Assembly (NCBI GenBank): GCA_038502055.1
Contig: JAXRKN010000036.1
Coordinates: 3,162,001-3,226,000, forward strand
Reading direction: 5' to 3'
Origin: Tanytarsus gracilentus
Taxonomy: Eukaryota; Arthropoda; Insecta; Diptera; Chironomidae
Length of the DNA stretch: 64,000 nucleotides
Shown here: one piece after another, positions 46,221-59,825 of the stretch
Position numbering within the stretch: position 1 is the stretch's first letter
Layout of the letters: every line of letters starts with the position of its first letter
The notes under the pieces: model-generated
Database searches by the model: none
What the model was told of the DNA's origin: nothing
Seen by the model: the letters and a program-made list of their open reading frames with translations, nothing else
Program-made: the position numbers and the translations under genes

Positions 46221-47534
46221 AGTGTAATTACGTTCACTTAGGGAAAAAGATTACCAAAAAATTAAGTTGACACTGTCTGAGGAACAAACTGAAAAGTGAA
46301 AAAAAAATTATCAAAATGACGACAACGAAACGCTTTGAAATTAGTAATTTTTTTATAAATCTATATGTGAAAATTTTGTAATATAAAAGGTTGACTTCCG
46401 ATTTTTATTAAAAAGTTTTGAGACTCAATGGGGTGAGAAACTTGTTGGAAAATATTTCTCATAAAATTTCTGTGTTGATGAATTTTTAAAAATGATTAAA
46501 TTTTCTGACAGGGTGAAATTAAAATTAATGTTTACACCCAATTTTATGTTGAGGCACGCAGAATTTTAAACTGATATTTTCCATCGTTGCACATGAAACT
46601 TTTTAAAGGTAAAAATATTCATTAAAATCAAGTTTCTCACCCCTTAAAGTATCTTTAAAAATTAAAAATATTTTTAAAAATTATATGCAAAAAATCTTTT
46701 TGTATAATCTGCTAATGACAGTTTTTACAAAAAGACAATTAAGAATTCGGCTTCCTTCAAAGAATTTTAAAAATTCAACTCAAAAAATATTCAAGGAAAA
46801 GAAATTACAAAAAATAAAATTTATTGACTGAATTGAAATTAAGTCAAGTTTTATTTCTTCTTTATTATTTTTTATGTTGATTGCAGGAAAATCAATAACG
46901 ATGAAAAATTGCTGTTTTCTACTCTCTGCGGTTGATGTTGCTGATATTAACTCGAAGATTGTATTGTAATAATTTTTTCGTGTGTGTTCGACTCTTATCG
47001 GCAATTGTTAATGAAAAATGTTCGAAACAAATTTTCATGTTGTGATATGAGTTTTTGAGGTCTTTCATAGCTGAATGATATCAGATAATTGCTTGTTTAT
47101 CTTTCTGAAAATTTATAGAAAAAAATTGAGGTTTTGTGAAATAAAATACAGAAAATTGTTAAACGATATAAAAGACGACCAATAACTTGCACTCACAAGC
47201 AGTAATCAAGATATTATTTTTTGATAGTTTCCTTTTCAAATGGTCACTGCTTCGATGTTACGAAATTCAATTTTCGACATCATTTCATGCGTTAAATGAT
47301 CGATAAAAAATTGAGAAAAAATTTTAGGGTTCGATAAATTTATTATGAGTAAAATTATTTATTAAAGTTAATATATTTTGTGGAACATTCAATTTTCTAT
47401 AAAACTAGCAATTTTCAGATAAAAAATCCTTTAAAACTAATTAATGAAATAATTTAAAGCAGTCAGACTGGATATCACCGTGGATTTGAACATTTTCATC
47501 AGGAATTCAAAATGATGCGTGTGTGCAGGTGTGG
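46221..47534. other. intergenic between convergent QSOX and Kunitz genes
   Basis: AT-rich, no supported ORF. It holds a 214-bp segment with 15-bp perfect terminal inverted repeats (46430-46643). Confidence 0.5.
46430..46643. repeat. 214-bp element with 15-bp perfect inverted ends (MITE-like)
   Basis: GGGGTGAGAAACTTG at 46430-46444 is matched by its exact reverse complement at 46629-46643. The interior is AT-rich and noncoding. I do not see a clear target duplication, so the MITE label is tentative. It lies in the QSOX 3' flank. Confidence 0.5.
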
Positions 47535-48121
47535 TCAAACTCCCGAACACGAAGTCATGCACTCCTTTTGTGTTTTGAAATTATTCGCATTGCCGTCACA
47601 TCTATTTTTTTAGAAGAGAGTCAATTTATTTTAAATTTCATCAAATTTGTGCAGAAATTAGTTCAAGAGATTGGAAATTTTAATTTTTAGAATTGATTTT
47701 TTAAATTTATTAATTTTTAAAAATATTTATTTGAATTTATCAATTTTTTAAAATATTCTTCAAGTTCCATCCCTTGCTCAACTATCGAGCACATTCACGA
47801 AACTCACCCGCCAAATTTAAATTCAATGCACTTTTTTGCAACGGGATCGTAGAGCCAGCGAGGCAACAAAGCACGACACAAACCGCGTTTCATTGGCATT
47901 CGACATCGTTCTTGATTTTCTGACACACCGCGCGTTTGAATGGGACTTGAATACGAGCTCTCATCACTGTAGTCGTTACTGAGGTACTCAGCAATTCTAT
48001 ACAGAAGTGCTCTGTCAGTGCTGTCCGTTAGTTGTGATAGAATATCAATTGGATGACACTGTACCATCAGAAATGACACGACAAGCACGGCGAGTGTCAC
48101 AAAACTAAATTTAACATTCAT
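47535..48121 (-). CDS. secreted single-domain Kunitz/BPTI protease inhibitor
   Basis: Two exons: 48121-47808 and 47601-47535, with a 206-bp intron; total 381 nt, 126 aa. Signal peptide about 1-22 (FVTLAVLVVSFLMVQC), a short pro-segment (HPIDILSQLTDSTDRALLYR), then one Kunitz domain with all six cysteines. Exon 1 encodes CRMPMKRGLC and RWLYDPVAKKCIEFKFGG; exon 2 encodes CDGNANNFKTQKECMTSC, ending SGV-stop. The P1 residue after the second cysteine is Arg (GLCRAL), predicting trypsin-like serine proteases as targets. Exon 2 is only 67 bp and was found by matching splice phase and the CxGNxNxF signature. It acts outside the cell. Confidence 0.92.
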
Positions 48122-51100
48122 TGTGATTTTTTTACGACTGTCACTTTCACCAAACGATTTTATTTCTCTTGACTCGGTTGATGTTTCTCACTTGGATTAC
48201 TTTAAAAGACTGTTAAGCCGGTTGACGTTGCTTTTCATCTTATATATTGTCGCCAATTTTTTTTTCTTTTGCAATTTCTCTCTTTCTTTTTTTGTGTCTC
48301 TCTCACACCTCATCGTGAGATTTTTTAATTTCTTTATTATGAAGAAAAATTTGTATGACTATGAATGGAATTATGTTAATGATTTCTGGAAAATGTCTTT
48401 TGTGATGTCACTTTAGATGTTGAGGAATTTTTATTTAAATTACAATAAAAATTTAAAATAATTTTTAACTAAAATAACCAAAAAATAATTAATAAATTTT
48501 TCTTAATTAATCTCACGATAATCCCATCAAGAGTTTCATGTTTTCAGAACGTGATGCCTCACAATTTTTCATGAAATTAAAAAAATTGTAAACGCGTAAA
48601 TTCGCACACAGTTCAGCGAATAAATAAAAAGCGCAAAAAATGACGCTTTTAGCGGTGTGACAGCGTGCAAATCAATAATCTCGAAATCATGTAAAATCGA
48701 ATGTTCGCAAGCTTTGACCTTCTTAAGTGCATTTCTCGATAATTTTTTGTAGCAATCCATTTGCAACAATTTCCATAAGAGCTCAAGCGAGTGTGAGAGA
48801 AAGGAGAAAAGTTTATTTTTTTACATGAACATTAACAGCATATACAGCAACATCCATGTACACACGTTTTATGCTTCCACTCGAGAGTCCGTTGTAATGT
48901 AACTGAATATTTTTTTTCATGCAGTGGAACGAAAAAGAAGAAAAATTGACAAAAAATAAATTTTTATGGTTTTCTAAAAATAAAAAAAAATTGAAAGTTT
49001 TTATAAAATTTAATTTCACCAATTTTTTCTCTCTCGCGAAACCACTCGTGTGCAATTCATTTTTTACACTCGAGTAAGTTCTTCCTTTACTTCTATAACA
49101 GCACAAAATCATCATTTCTCGTGTGCGATTGAAGTCTTTAACGTGATTCAATATCAGAATGATTGTAACAGAAAAAAAGTAAGCTTAACTGAGAATGGAG
49201 CAGCAAAAGGCGATTGAGAAATGAGGTTGGCAATTTTCCATCAATTGCTTGAAACTTTTTCTTTCGAAGTTCTTCTGTTTTGCGATATGAAATGAAAATG
49301 ATGACGGAATGATGATGATGGAGAAAAACCATGGGAATTTCCACAATAATGAGATTTATTTTTTGATGTTTTTCGAGATTAATTTTGTGATTTTTTGTTT
49401 CGTGAAGAAATTTAGAGTGGTAAATTGATTTTTGACGTATTTATTTGAGATTGAACATTAAACAATTTTAAAAATTATGTTCTAGATTTTTTACTCAGCG
49501 AAATAAATCTCAAATTTCTCATTGCCCTCGCAAATGATTTACGGAATAAATGGAAAGATTTTTATTTACAAAAAATACGCGAAAAACAATTATTATGCAA
49601 TTCGCTTCTTACTCGCACCTTCCACAAAAACAATCGATGACGAAATTTATTTTTAAAAACCGCAAAAGGTGTGCGCGCATGCATACGTGCATAAATCTTA
49701 AGCAGGTAAACAAAGCTAATTGAGGTTATTGACACCGTTGAACATTCACCACTGAATTTGTTGACAATCGCGACAGAAATCGAGCGAGACACAGCAGCAG
49801 ACAACAAACAAAATTGTCATCAATGAAATATTTAAACGGTGTTTGTTGTAAAATATCTCAAACGTCATAAGAAATGAATTTGAAGATATGAATGAAATTT
49901 TTTACTGTGAATGAGTGGTCGAGGGAAATTCCCAATGATGAGATCATGAGGGAATGTATGCCGTGATCTGTTGGGAATGGACAAAATAATAAGGAATTTA
50001 TAACTTTAATTTTTTAATAATAAAATCATCAAATATATATTTTTCTGATTAAATTAAAAAAAAATCCAGAAAAAAATATTTTTCGGACACTCGCACCAAC
50101 TTTTATTATCACATCTTTCTCTTTTTCGTCGAAAGAGTTATGGTCAAGCCAAAAGCATGTTAATTACGTTGAAATGAAAGAAATTGCAACGTGTGTGGGG
50201 AAATCCCTATCAATATTCGATGTACACACGAATGTGTAATGCAACAAACCGCTGCCGCTCGCTCAAAATAATTCCAATCACGTACTTTTACCCGTGATTG
50301 TTCGAGAAACAAGAATAATCCGCAACAGCATCGAGCACACTCAGAAATAAAAAAGAGAGTGATATGGTGCACAATTGCACATAATAGCTGTGCGCCCATT
50401 GGCAAAAATATGTTTTAATTTTCCTCCGATAACATCATGTTTTCGCATTTTATAAATGTGTGTACATTTCCGTATGTACATTGACGATATCCTTTGGCCC
50501 ATTCGAAACTGAAAGCATTTACGCTTCGTAAAATTTAATTGATAACATCGATATGGCTGGAAGGGTCAAGCATCAACCCAAAATGCATGCTAGGGATTGA
50601 AACGTCACTTTGAGTTTTATTCAGTCCTTAAAAATAAATAATAAAAATTGTTGAAAATTTAACGTGACAGAATTTCCAAACCACCCCAACCACGTCACTG
50701 TCGAAAACGCTTCGACACTAAACAATTTTCAATTAATTTCCTGGTGACATTTACCAATTGATTTCACAGACTTGTCTTCTTCTTTCCCTCCTTACAAGCC
50801 ATTGCTGATGCTGTTATGGATTGTGTCCCATTGATGTTCTCTCTGCACACGACGAAGTGAAAAAAAGAGAGAGAGATAACATTGTACAATCCAATTAAAA
50901 ATTGAACACAACAAATTTTCAATGCATCTCGGTGAGAGAGAAAAAAGAAATGTTTGAGGATGAAGCCAAAAAGCGCTATTGTCGAAATACATACAAAATA
51001 TATATTTTAGTTTTGCTAAATTATTTAACAGGATCTGGTTATCAACATTTTAGGAACGTTTGTGGAAAAGATGTGAAGCCGTTGGATGTGGGAAGACGCA

Positions 51101-53441
51101 AGGGATTGAAATTTAAAAGCTTTTTATTAATTTAAAAGTTTTTCATTAAATTGAATGAAAAAATTAGAAAATTTTGCGAAAATAAAAAATTGCTGAAATA
51201 TTTTTGAAAAATGCAAAATTTGAAAAATTTGATTAATTTTTTGATTAATTTATATTGTGAACTTGGTAGAAAAATTTAAAATAACGATAAAAAGCTCTTT
51301 TAAGCTTTCTTCCCAATCTTCCAACCCTTTGCGATCATTGTGTATGTACATTCACAACATAACTTTTGTATTCTATTTGCAGCAATGAGAAAAAAGTTTT
51401 CTCGAAAATAGTTTTTTCCTCCTTTTATATTTTTTGTTCGTGCTCGAAACTATTAGAGAAAATCTAAGTAAAGAAATTGGACTTTTAAGCTTCATTGGTC
51501 GGGAGAATCATAAATTAAATTACATTCGAGTTCAAGATAATCGATTGTAGCTGTTTTTACACTTCTCACTCTTGAGTTTGCTTGCTCACTGAAGAAATTC
51601 TAAAGTGTTTTGTGAGGATTTTAAATAAAATGGGGATAATGGATGGAGTCGGTGGTGGAATCGAGCACGAAAGTGATAATTTACCAGCATTTACAGACGA
51701 GAGTGTTTTAATTAAATTAAAGTGCTCTAACTCACTGTGTCTCAAATACTCTTTTATTAAATTCAGTTTTTCTTTTTTCCCGCTTATCTTTAAGCACTGT
51801 GCACCACTCTCGACATCACAATGTGTGTGCATGTTTGTTTGTAAGTGTATCAAGATTAATTGAGTGAAAAACTTTTCCATTGTCTACCTTGATGCTATCA
51901 TTACATGATTCATGAATTTCCATCTCTCCTATCTTGATTGTGTTTTTAAACAGTTTTAACTGTTTTATAATTACTTAATCTCTCAACTTTAAAGTGAGTT
52001 CACTGTGTTTTTCAGCTTGACTTGGGTAATTTGGAAATTTTTAAAATTTAAGTTGAGCTAAAATTTAATTTTGATGGTTTAGAAATTCTTTAACTTAAAA
52101 ATTAATTCACTTAAATTTCATAAAAAAAATTTAATTTTAAAATCTGAGATGGAAATTTTTTCACTCCATCTTAATTATAATAAATTAAATCCTTTAAATT
52201 TTCCTCAAATTGCCAGCAATTTTAAAGACACATTTTAAAGCAATTATGTTGATAATTAAAAAATTTTCATTTCTTGGGCTGGCACGAGAATTTTCCAGAA
52301 AAAGAAGACAAATAAATTTATTTAATGACGCGCGTATTTTGTGTCTTCATTTACGAGCACGAGATCTCATTTGTCTTCTTACGTTCTCGCTATGATTTAT
52401 AGACTGCGTAATTATTATTTGCGTGGGGTGTCTTAAAACAATTACACATTACTCACCTGTAAATCGCAATTTAATTGAGCTGTTTTGTAATTTATTTCCT
52501 CTGCCACTCAAACCACATGGCACTCGCTCGGAAAAATTCATCATTGAGATTTTATGCAACAGCGACAAAACAATTTGAACCGCAAAATGCGAAATGTAAA
52601 TAATTTCTCGGGTCGCTCGTTTATGGAGCATTGATGGCGTGTCTTGATACAATATTTTTTAAATAAACTTTGTCTTTACAAAGAATCGTAAACAATTTGA
52701 GCGAAATTAATTGCAACACTAAAAAATAAATAAAATTACTAGCAAAAAGAGTTTCCTGCAAATTTCTAGATAGAGCACACGAGAAAGTTTATGGCATCAA
52801 GTTTCAAATTCACTTCCGACTCTTCCCAAATACGGCATAAATTTCCTATCGAAACATTTGCAAAGAGCTGCACTTAGATGATTTCCAACTCATCACACAA
52901 ACCCCCAAAATTCACACCTGGTTTGTGTCGAGATCGGCGATAATAAAAAAAATTCCCAATCCACACTGAGAGCAGCAAAGTTTTCGTAGTTTTTTCACGT
53001 TTTCCATTAAATTATTATTTATCTTTATGTGCCGTTTTTCTTTCACCCCACACCCGAGCTTTCTTTCGTTCTCCACCCACAACATAAGCCACAAAGTTGA
53101 AACTCTTCTAGCAAGGGATGGAAAAATCTTAAATTCAATTAATTAAAAATTATTTCCTCAACTTTTCAGCTACTAAAATTTATTTATTTTTTAACAATTT
53201 AAAATCAAGTGTTCAACCCTCGCACACATCCTTCGTATCTCATGTTTGAACATGTGATATGTTATCGAAAATTTATTTAATAAATAAAATGTATTTTATC
53301 GCTATTTGAGATGCACCCTCTCTCTCTGATCTCTCATCGATATCCATTATCCAAAGTGAGCGAACCAAGCGAGCTTTTCATGGAGTGACGTGATGTTCTT
53401 ACAAAACGGTTACAAAATGATATGTCGAAGTAGTTAATAAT
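48122..53441. other. 5.3-kb gene-poor region
   Basis: Short ORFs on both strands lack family signatures and many are Phe/Lys/Ile-rich translations of AT-rich sequence. Copies of the GCAAGGGATGGAA-type motif occur at 50589, 51098 and 53111. Long introns, enhancers or an unrecognised noncoding RNA cannot be excluded. Confidence 0.5.
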
Positions 53442-56400
53442 TTAGAAATCGTCCATTTTAAGCTCAAGAATGTAGCTCTTGAAAGTGTATAACTTAGAGA
53501 ACTCGGGAGTTACGTCGCTGTCAGTGAAGGCACTTCGTTTTGACTTACTGAGTGCTGTTTTGTAAGCTTCCTTGAGATTGTCACAAATTTTAATGTAATT
53601 TGAAATGTAATCGAAGAAAGAGTGCTTGAGTTTGTTGGCGAGCGGAATTTTGATGCATTTTGACGGAAGTTGCTTGACTTTTGAGCACTTTTCGTTGAGC
53701 TCTTGGAGAATGTCTTCATGGTGAGTGTGATGAGTTATGTGAATCTAATTTAATATTTATAAGAAAGTATAAAAGTTGATGAATTTGACAACTCACCACA
53801 TCTCTTTTATTTTTCCTCTTTTTCGGCATCAAAAATCTCTCATAACGCTCAACATCACCGTCATCATCACTAATTACATTTCTCTCCATCTCCTCATCGA
53901 CATCGCGTCCCATTAATTGCACATAGAAATCATGCAATTCGGTTGTAAGTGGAATGCATGATCTCATTTGTATTTGATCATCAACCAGTTCATTAATGTA
54001 CGATACGAGATCCTTCATCATGCCGTTGATTTTATTTGTGCTGATTTTTGTTGAATCCTTGAGGAGTTTGAGTGATGGTTCACTTAAGTGGGGTTTAATG
54101 TAGTGCTTGAGTATTTCATTTGAGTTGACCATTTTGTGGGCATTCTGGTGTGAGAGAATTTTAATTAAAATTTACACTACATGAACAGTTAAGTTAGGAG
54201 TGATTACATGCCTTCACAATCTCATTGCTCAGCTCGCCGGAAATTAAATCCGAAATTCTCTGCTTGCCTTTGATTACAAACTGACTGCCACTGATGCTGA
54301 AAATTATGTACAATGGAAAAATGCAAATGCGAATTAATAACTGTCATGTGAATGAGAGATTTTGTTGTGGAATTTAAGGGAAGTTGGAAAAGATGAAAGG
54401 ATTTAAATGAAATAATTTTTACAGTAGTTGCAAAAATTCGCTTAAAACCACCACAAAAAGTGTCAATTCCAACTTTGCTGATTTATTACAAAATGCAAAC
54501 ATAAATTTTGCCTCAATATACTCACTCTCGCTTATTAATGTTTCTTGTCATCGTCATATTATTTAATGGTGACGTTTGCATTTTTGTGTCATTTTTTGCA
54601 TTTCCATCAGTATTGACTGTCGACATTTCGCTCTCATTGCATGCGGATTTATGATTTAAATTTTTTTCATTACCATTCTTCATTTCCTGCATTGTGGTTG
54701 CTGTCGATGTTGATGTGTTTACATGTTGCTGTTCTTGCTGAATGTCATTGTCGAGGAGATTTTGTGCATAATCTGCAATGTTCATATGGATTTAGAATGG
54801 GAAATTAAAAATTAATATGCTGCAAGAGTTTGCGGTTTTTTTATTCGGGGAATTAAACTCAAAATATTAAATTCATGTGCCTTAAAATAATTGAACTTCA
54901 ATTTATTAAAAATAACGTATTTTTGAAATTTAAATTTTTAAAAAATGAAAATTTCTTTAAAAAAGTTCTAAATAAATTTTCTTACCCCTCTCTATGTCTC
55001 CATAGCCGCCATACTCATCATCACCGTCATCGGGTGAATTGCCAAATTCACTCATTTCATTCCCATTCAATTGATTAATTACGTCACGTTTGACACGATG
55101 AAGCGGCACGAGTTGCTGTTCATTTTTTGACAATTTCTCATCAATCTCATCCCATAACTCATTTCGTTTCCTACTCAATTGGTCATCGGTAGGTTGATGG
55201 TGTTCTTGGTGGCTCTGCAGTTGACCCGATGAACGTTTCACGTCGTCAACTCGAAATTGCTTCCATGATGATGAATCGATGGCCGGACGATGCTCATATG
55301 ACCACTTTTCCGGTTGAAAATTGTAGTTTGATGACTCAATAGCGGCGTGCAATTGATTTTCGCTTAGCAAATTTTCACCATCATCATTGCTCGACTGCTG
55401 CTTGCTGTTATCCAGCAGGTGTCGATATTTCAACCCTATTTCATCAATCGCATCTCGTTCGGACGCCAAAGACATTTTTGCATTCAGTCTACCTTCGATG
55501 TAATTAGAGTCGGCTTTGTTGGCACGATAATGGTTCCTAACGTCCTGCAACAGCTGCACCTGCCATCGAGCATTCATAGTTTTATCATTATTTTCACCCA
55601 TCTCTTCATTGTTGTGCAATTTTTCACCTTTAGATTGAATTCGCTCTACAGAAGCGTCGCTGTCGACCTCGGGGACCTCCATGCGAGACTTTTGCTGACC
55701 ATTTCGTGATGATTTATTGTTTACTCGACGCTCATTTTGAACGAATTTTTTGTATTCCGCCTCGCCGTCGAGTGCATCACGTCGCTGATGGTGATGGTGG
55801 TGTTGCAATATCCACACGGAATTTTCACCTTTCAAGATTAAGTGATATTCGTCTCGGAGCCAGGGAAAAATTTCATTTTGAGCCATCTTAAAGTTCTTAA
55901 AACATTCTGATGTGTCATCGCCATTGCACTAGAATGAGAGGGTTGAGTTAAATTCAACTTTAATTAATAATCATAAATTGAGCAATTTAATGGAAAATGC
56001 TCTCCTCCATTAAGCTTTTTCTTTCCTCATTTTCCTCCTCCACTTAATAATGCACGAAAATGCAAAACGACAATTTTTCTCTTCGCCTCTTCGGAATGTG
56101 TGCATTTTTTGCATCATTGCCACTAAGTGAATGAGGCAGTTATCGTTTTTCATCACAAATTACTTCTTCATTCGCCGATTGTGTCACGTGAATTTAATTT
56201 TAAAAGCATTTTATACGTTGAATTTTAATTGTTGATGCAAAATTGTGTTTGTCAACAAAATTCAACAAAAATATCTGGAAAATGTCAAACAATGTTGACT
56301 TGTAAAAAACTAAAATATCATGATCAACAAAGCTCAAAACTTGTCAACAAAATTCAACAAAAAAAAATTGTCGACAACTAAATATTTTTTAATCAGTCTC

Positions 56401-59400
56401 AACTTAAAAGCAATCAATTAATTTTAGTCACTTTCAACGTTAATTTGACATAATCATCATCATAATCAAAATTGCTAAACGCTCTCCACTCATTACAAAT
56501 CCGAGAGCGTCTCACGATTCAACGAAATCCACCGCAAGTACATAAACTGCGAGATTATTCTGCAATAAAATAAAGATGGCAATTTCTTGCCATTGTTATA
56601 CGCAAATTGAAGATATCCCATCGTCTACTTATGTCTCGTTATTATCATTGACATATTGTTTATGCGAATTTGTATAATAGCATGCCTTTCCTTATTTAAG
56701 ACTGAACACCTGAGCAGCACGAAAAGACATAGCGGGAAGAGAAAAGTTGCTTTTATTTCTCGCGTGCTGCAAAAGACAATTTCAGTAATAAAAGAAGTAA
56801 GAAGCTATTTGAGGGGGCAGAGGAGTGTGAGGAAAATGTGAATTTAATGGAAATGCAAATAATGAGAATGAAGCTTTAATAATGTCCTCAAGATTTTAAT
56901 AAGAAAAAATGTCCTCTGCAATTTAAGTGAAATTGTTGAAGGGATTTTGGAAAGTGCCGAGTAAAAAATTGAATTTTTTTTGTAGATTTAAAAATTATTT
57001 TAAATTCATTTAAATTCATAAACGCAACATTTTCCGCTTTAAATCATAAGCCACTCGAATTGTAACCACGCTCTAATGATCTCTCTTTGATCTAATTAAG
57101 ACAAAAACAAAAGGATAAAAAGTTCATAAAAGGCAAACGGCAGGAAATTTAATTCATATCTCAACCCAAAAAGGCAACAGGAAGAATTTGCGATAATTAA
57201 AAAATTCTTTTCACAGTCGGCGAGAAAAAAAAAGTTTCCGACGTCATAAAAAAATCATACGAGAGTGCATTTAACAGCTCGGTGAGATTTACAGCATTTT
57301 TAAATAAGCGAAGCTTGTGAGGAAAAATTTGTTCAACAACATGAAATTAATTAATATGATTTGAGATTTCATTCACGTTCTTTAGACTTAATTACGAGTG
57401 CCCTCCTCTTCTAGGATCTATGAATATATTTGCGACATTTTTATATGATTTTTAACTCTCGTGTGTGTGTGTGCACCAAAGCATGTGAATGCCGGATGAC
57501 TTTTGTAAGGAAAAATTTCATGCTGTTTGCTTTTCCATCCGGAAAACTATTCGCATTCTGCTGACTGTTAGCCACCGCACGTTCATGTCGGGCAATAAAA
57601 GTGTGATTTCCAGATATTATTATGCACATGCCAATTGTGAGTCCGATGCTCTCTCTCTTTTTCACTTTTATATGGCACCTGCGAGACTTCATTAATAAAT
57701 TATTGTACGATAAGTTTTTCATGATTGCTTTTCCTCTCTAACTCGCAGAGCTTCAACTGCAATAATATATGTGGTCACCTAATTTACGACTGTCCCGGGA
57801 GAATGAACTGAGAATATTTTTTTTGTCGTGCGAGAGAGAAAATTATGTGCTCGAGAAATTAAAACTGAATGAATGGAAAATTGAATAAATTTTTTTGAAG
57901 ACACTTCAATTAACTTTTTTTTGTTAAATTTAATAAAATTCTTTAAAAAATTAAAAATGAATTTTCCACCACTTGATTACATTGTAATGGAGCTTAAAAG
58001 TATGTAAGAGGAAGATTAAAAGCAAGGAAATAAATGAAAGAGCTCTTTTACAACAAAAGACATAGTGGACAGTTTTCATTCAGCATTTAATCATTCATAC
58101 TGCACTCTTTGTCTCTGCTCATGAAAAGAATTTCTTCTCCATTCAACTTACATGCAAAAAATATGAAAATGCAACACACAACAAAGAGCGACTTTGAGCA
58201 CAACTTTTTTATTTTTTCCCCTCCAAAGAGGATTTAATGAAATGCTGCCACAGGCTCATACGTACATAAAGTGATCAAAAACCAAAGTTTTTCATTAAGA
58301 TAGATGAAAATTCTTTCGTTTCATGCGATACACACGAAGGTAAATCTTGCTTAGTAAATTACTTTTCCATGCTGTCATAAATGCCCAACAGTCAAACAAT
58401 TTCCACCATTCTCACTCCATGACACACACACATACACAAAGATAATCAATCAAAAAATACACAAAGAGAGCTCTAAAACTATCGGAGCCGATTCGTGCAA
58501 ATATTTGGAAATCATTTATCAAGCGACTTTTTTTCACTCCCCTTATGATTTCCACGAATTATTTTTTTAGTGACTCTGACGCAATAAATATTTTATTTTA
58601 ATGGCTAGGGTGGTTGAGTAATAGGTTTAGTGTGACTGAAATAAATTAAATTTTTTTTTTGAAAAATGATGAAGTTATTTTTATATTTTTTACCCGTGGA
58701 AATTTAATTTAAATAAATTTAATAAATTTACTTTTTTTGATAAGTGAAAATTAAGAATTAAAAGAGTTTTCATGAACTTTTAAAGTTTACATCCCTCGAC
58801 CATTTAACTTCGACAATCGCAAAATTCTCTTAGCGAGATTTTTCCCTCAATTGCACAACCATCGTTCATTTTCAATTGATGCACAATTACCCTCGGTTGC
58901 ATTTGAAAAACAATCGAGGGCTGACGTCGAATCGTTTAGTGCCGAGAGATCTATTTTCCCTTCAACCGCTTTAAAGTGCGCGAGTGATTCACGTATGCAC
59001 CCACAATGATTGATGATTGTCTCGAGATTTATTCACTTGAACTGGATAATTGATAACATCATTGTTTTTATCGGTGTGTGTGTGAGGCTCAGGTTTAGTT
59101 CATTTTTTCTACCCTCCACAGCAACTTACGACAAAAAAGTGCTTCATGGATAAAAATTTATCTCATAAAATCTCATAATAATAAGGAGAAGCATCTGCAC
59201 GATAATAAGACGGCAGTGGATTTGCTCGAAGGCAATTTGTACTCGATGCGGTCGTGTCGCGAGCATCATTGTCATTTGATAACAAGATTTTTATTCACTT
59301 CTTACTTTTATTTCTTATAAGTGGCGTGCTTCGAATTTATTTGGTAATTGAAAAATTATTAATTTCCGCTGTTGAACTCACCTGAGGAACGGAAATCAGC

Positions 59401-59444
59401 CAGGATTGCAGGAAAATAATTGGCAGTAAATGACGCTTCAACAT
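53442..59444 (-). CDS. unrecognised secreted protein with convertase sites, 662 aa
   Basis: Six exons: 59444-59382, 55928-54986, 54772-54526, 54296-54212, 54144-53797, 53744-53442; total 1,989 nt. Exon 1 is a 21-residue signal peptide (MLKRHLLPIIFLQSWLISVPQ) and is followed by a 3.45-kb intron; exon 2 begins CNGDDTSECF. The first half is hydrophilic, His/Asn/Gln-rich and probably disordered. It has furin-type sites RVKR|DV (exon 2), KNKR|DV (end of exon 5) and KSKR|SA (exon 6). The last third is more ordered and helical (HYIKPHLSEPSLKLLKDSTK; then HSFFDYISNYIKICDNLKEA) with four cysteines. Exon 4 uses either a GC donor (AAG|GCATGT, used in my total) or a weaker GT donor six bases earlier. No family recognised; a processed extracellular factor is my inference. 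Confidence 0.72.
55929..59381 (-). other. large first intron (3.45 kb) of the 53442-59444 gene
   Basis: Donor CAG|GTGAGT at 59382/59381 and acceptor cattctag before 55928. All other introns in the window are far shorter, so enhancers probably lie here. It holds a 23-bp direct repeat (56249-56271, 56341-56363) and no convincing nested gene. Confidence 0.6.
56249..56363. repeat. 23-bp direct repeat, 92 bp apart
   Basis: A TTGTCAACAAAATTCAACAA word plus AAA occurs at 56249-56271 and 56341-56363 without mismatch, with further GTCAAC/GTTGAC words between. Possibly clustered protein-binding sites in the intron. Confidence 0.45.
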
Positions 59445-59825
59445 GTTTCTCTTTTTTTCACAGAAAAATAAATAATTTTTATTAAATATATTTTTATTTT
59501 CAATGGCTGCCAAGATTTGTGTTGATATATTTTCGTCTAAAAATATTAAATTGTTGATATAAATTTTAATTTAATTTTTTTAACAAATTTGCCACGTGCA
59601 TTCAAAATTAAATTATAATTATAAAAACCGCCTAAAATAAATTGAATTTACTTTCAAACGTCACATTTCGATTACACCAGAGCTTATCCAGTTTATCATC
59701 AGATATTTTTGATAAAATTGCAGAAATCTTATCAATTTCCCTTATCAATTGTCTTTCTATCAATTTTACTTCATTTCAGCTTGGACTTTCATAAAAATTA
59801 GTCGCAATTAAGTTTAATTTAAAAC
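59445..59825. other. bidirectional promoter region
   Basis: Only 381 bp separate two divergent genes. AT-rich; a TTTCAG word at 59775 could be an initiator or splice acceptor for the SDR gene. Confidence 0.4.

Noticed and set aside
47804..48121. Kunitz gene as a truncated half-domain
   Set aside because: A phase-matched exon at 47535-47601 supplies the last three cysteines and stop, so the domain is complete.
57463..57474. GT-repeat microsatellites (also near 59080 and 61372)
   Set aside because: Short simple repeats common in insect DNA; nothing unusual in context.
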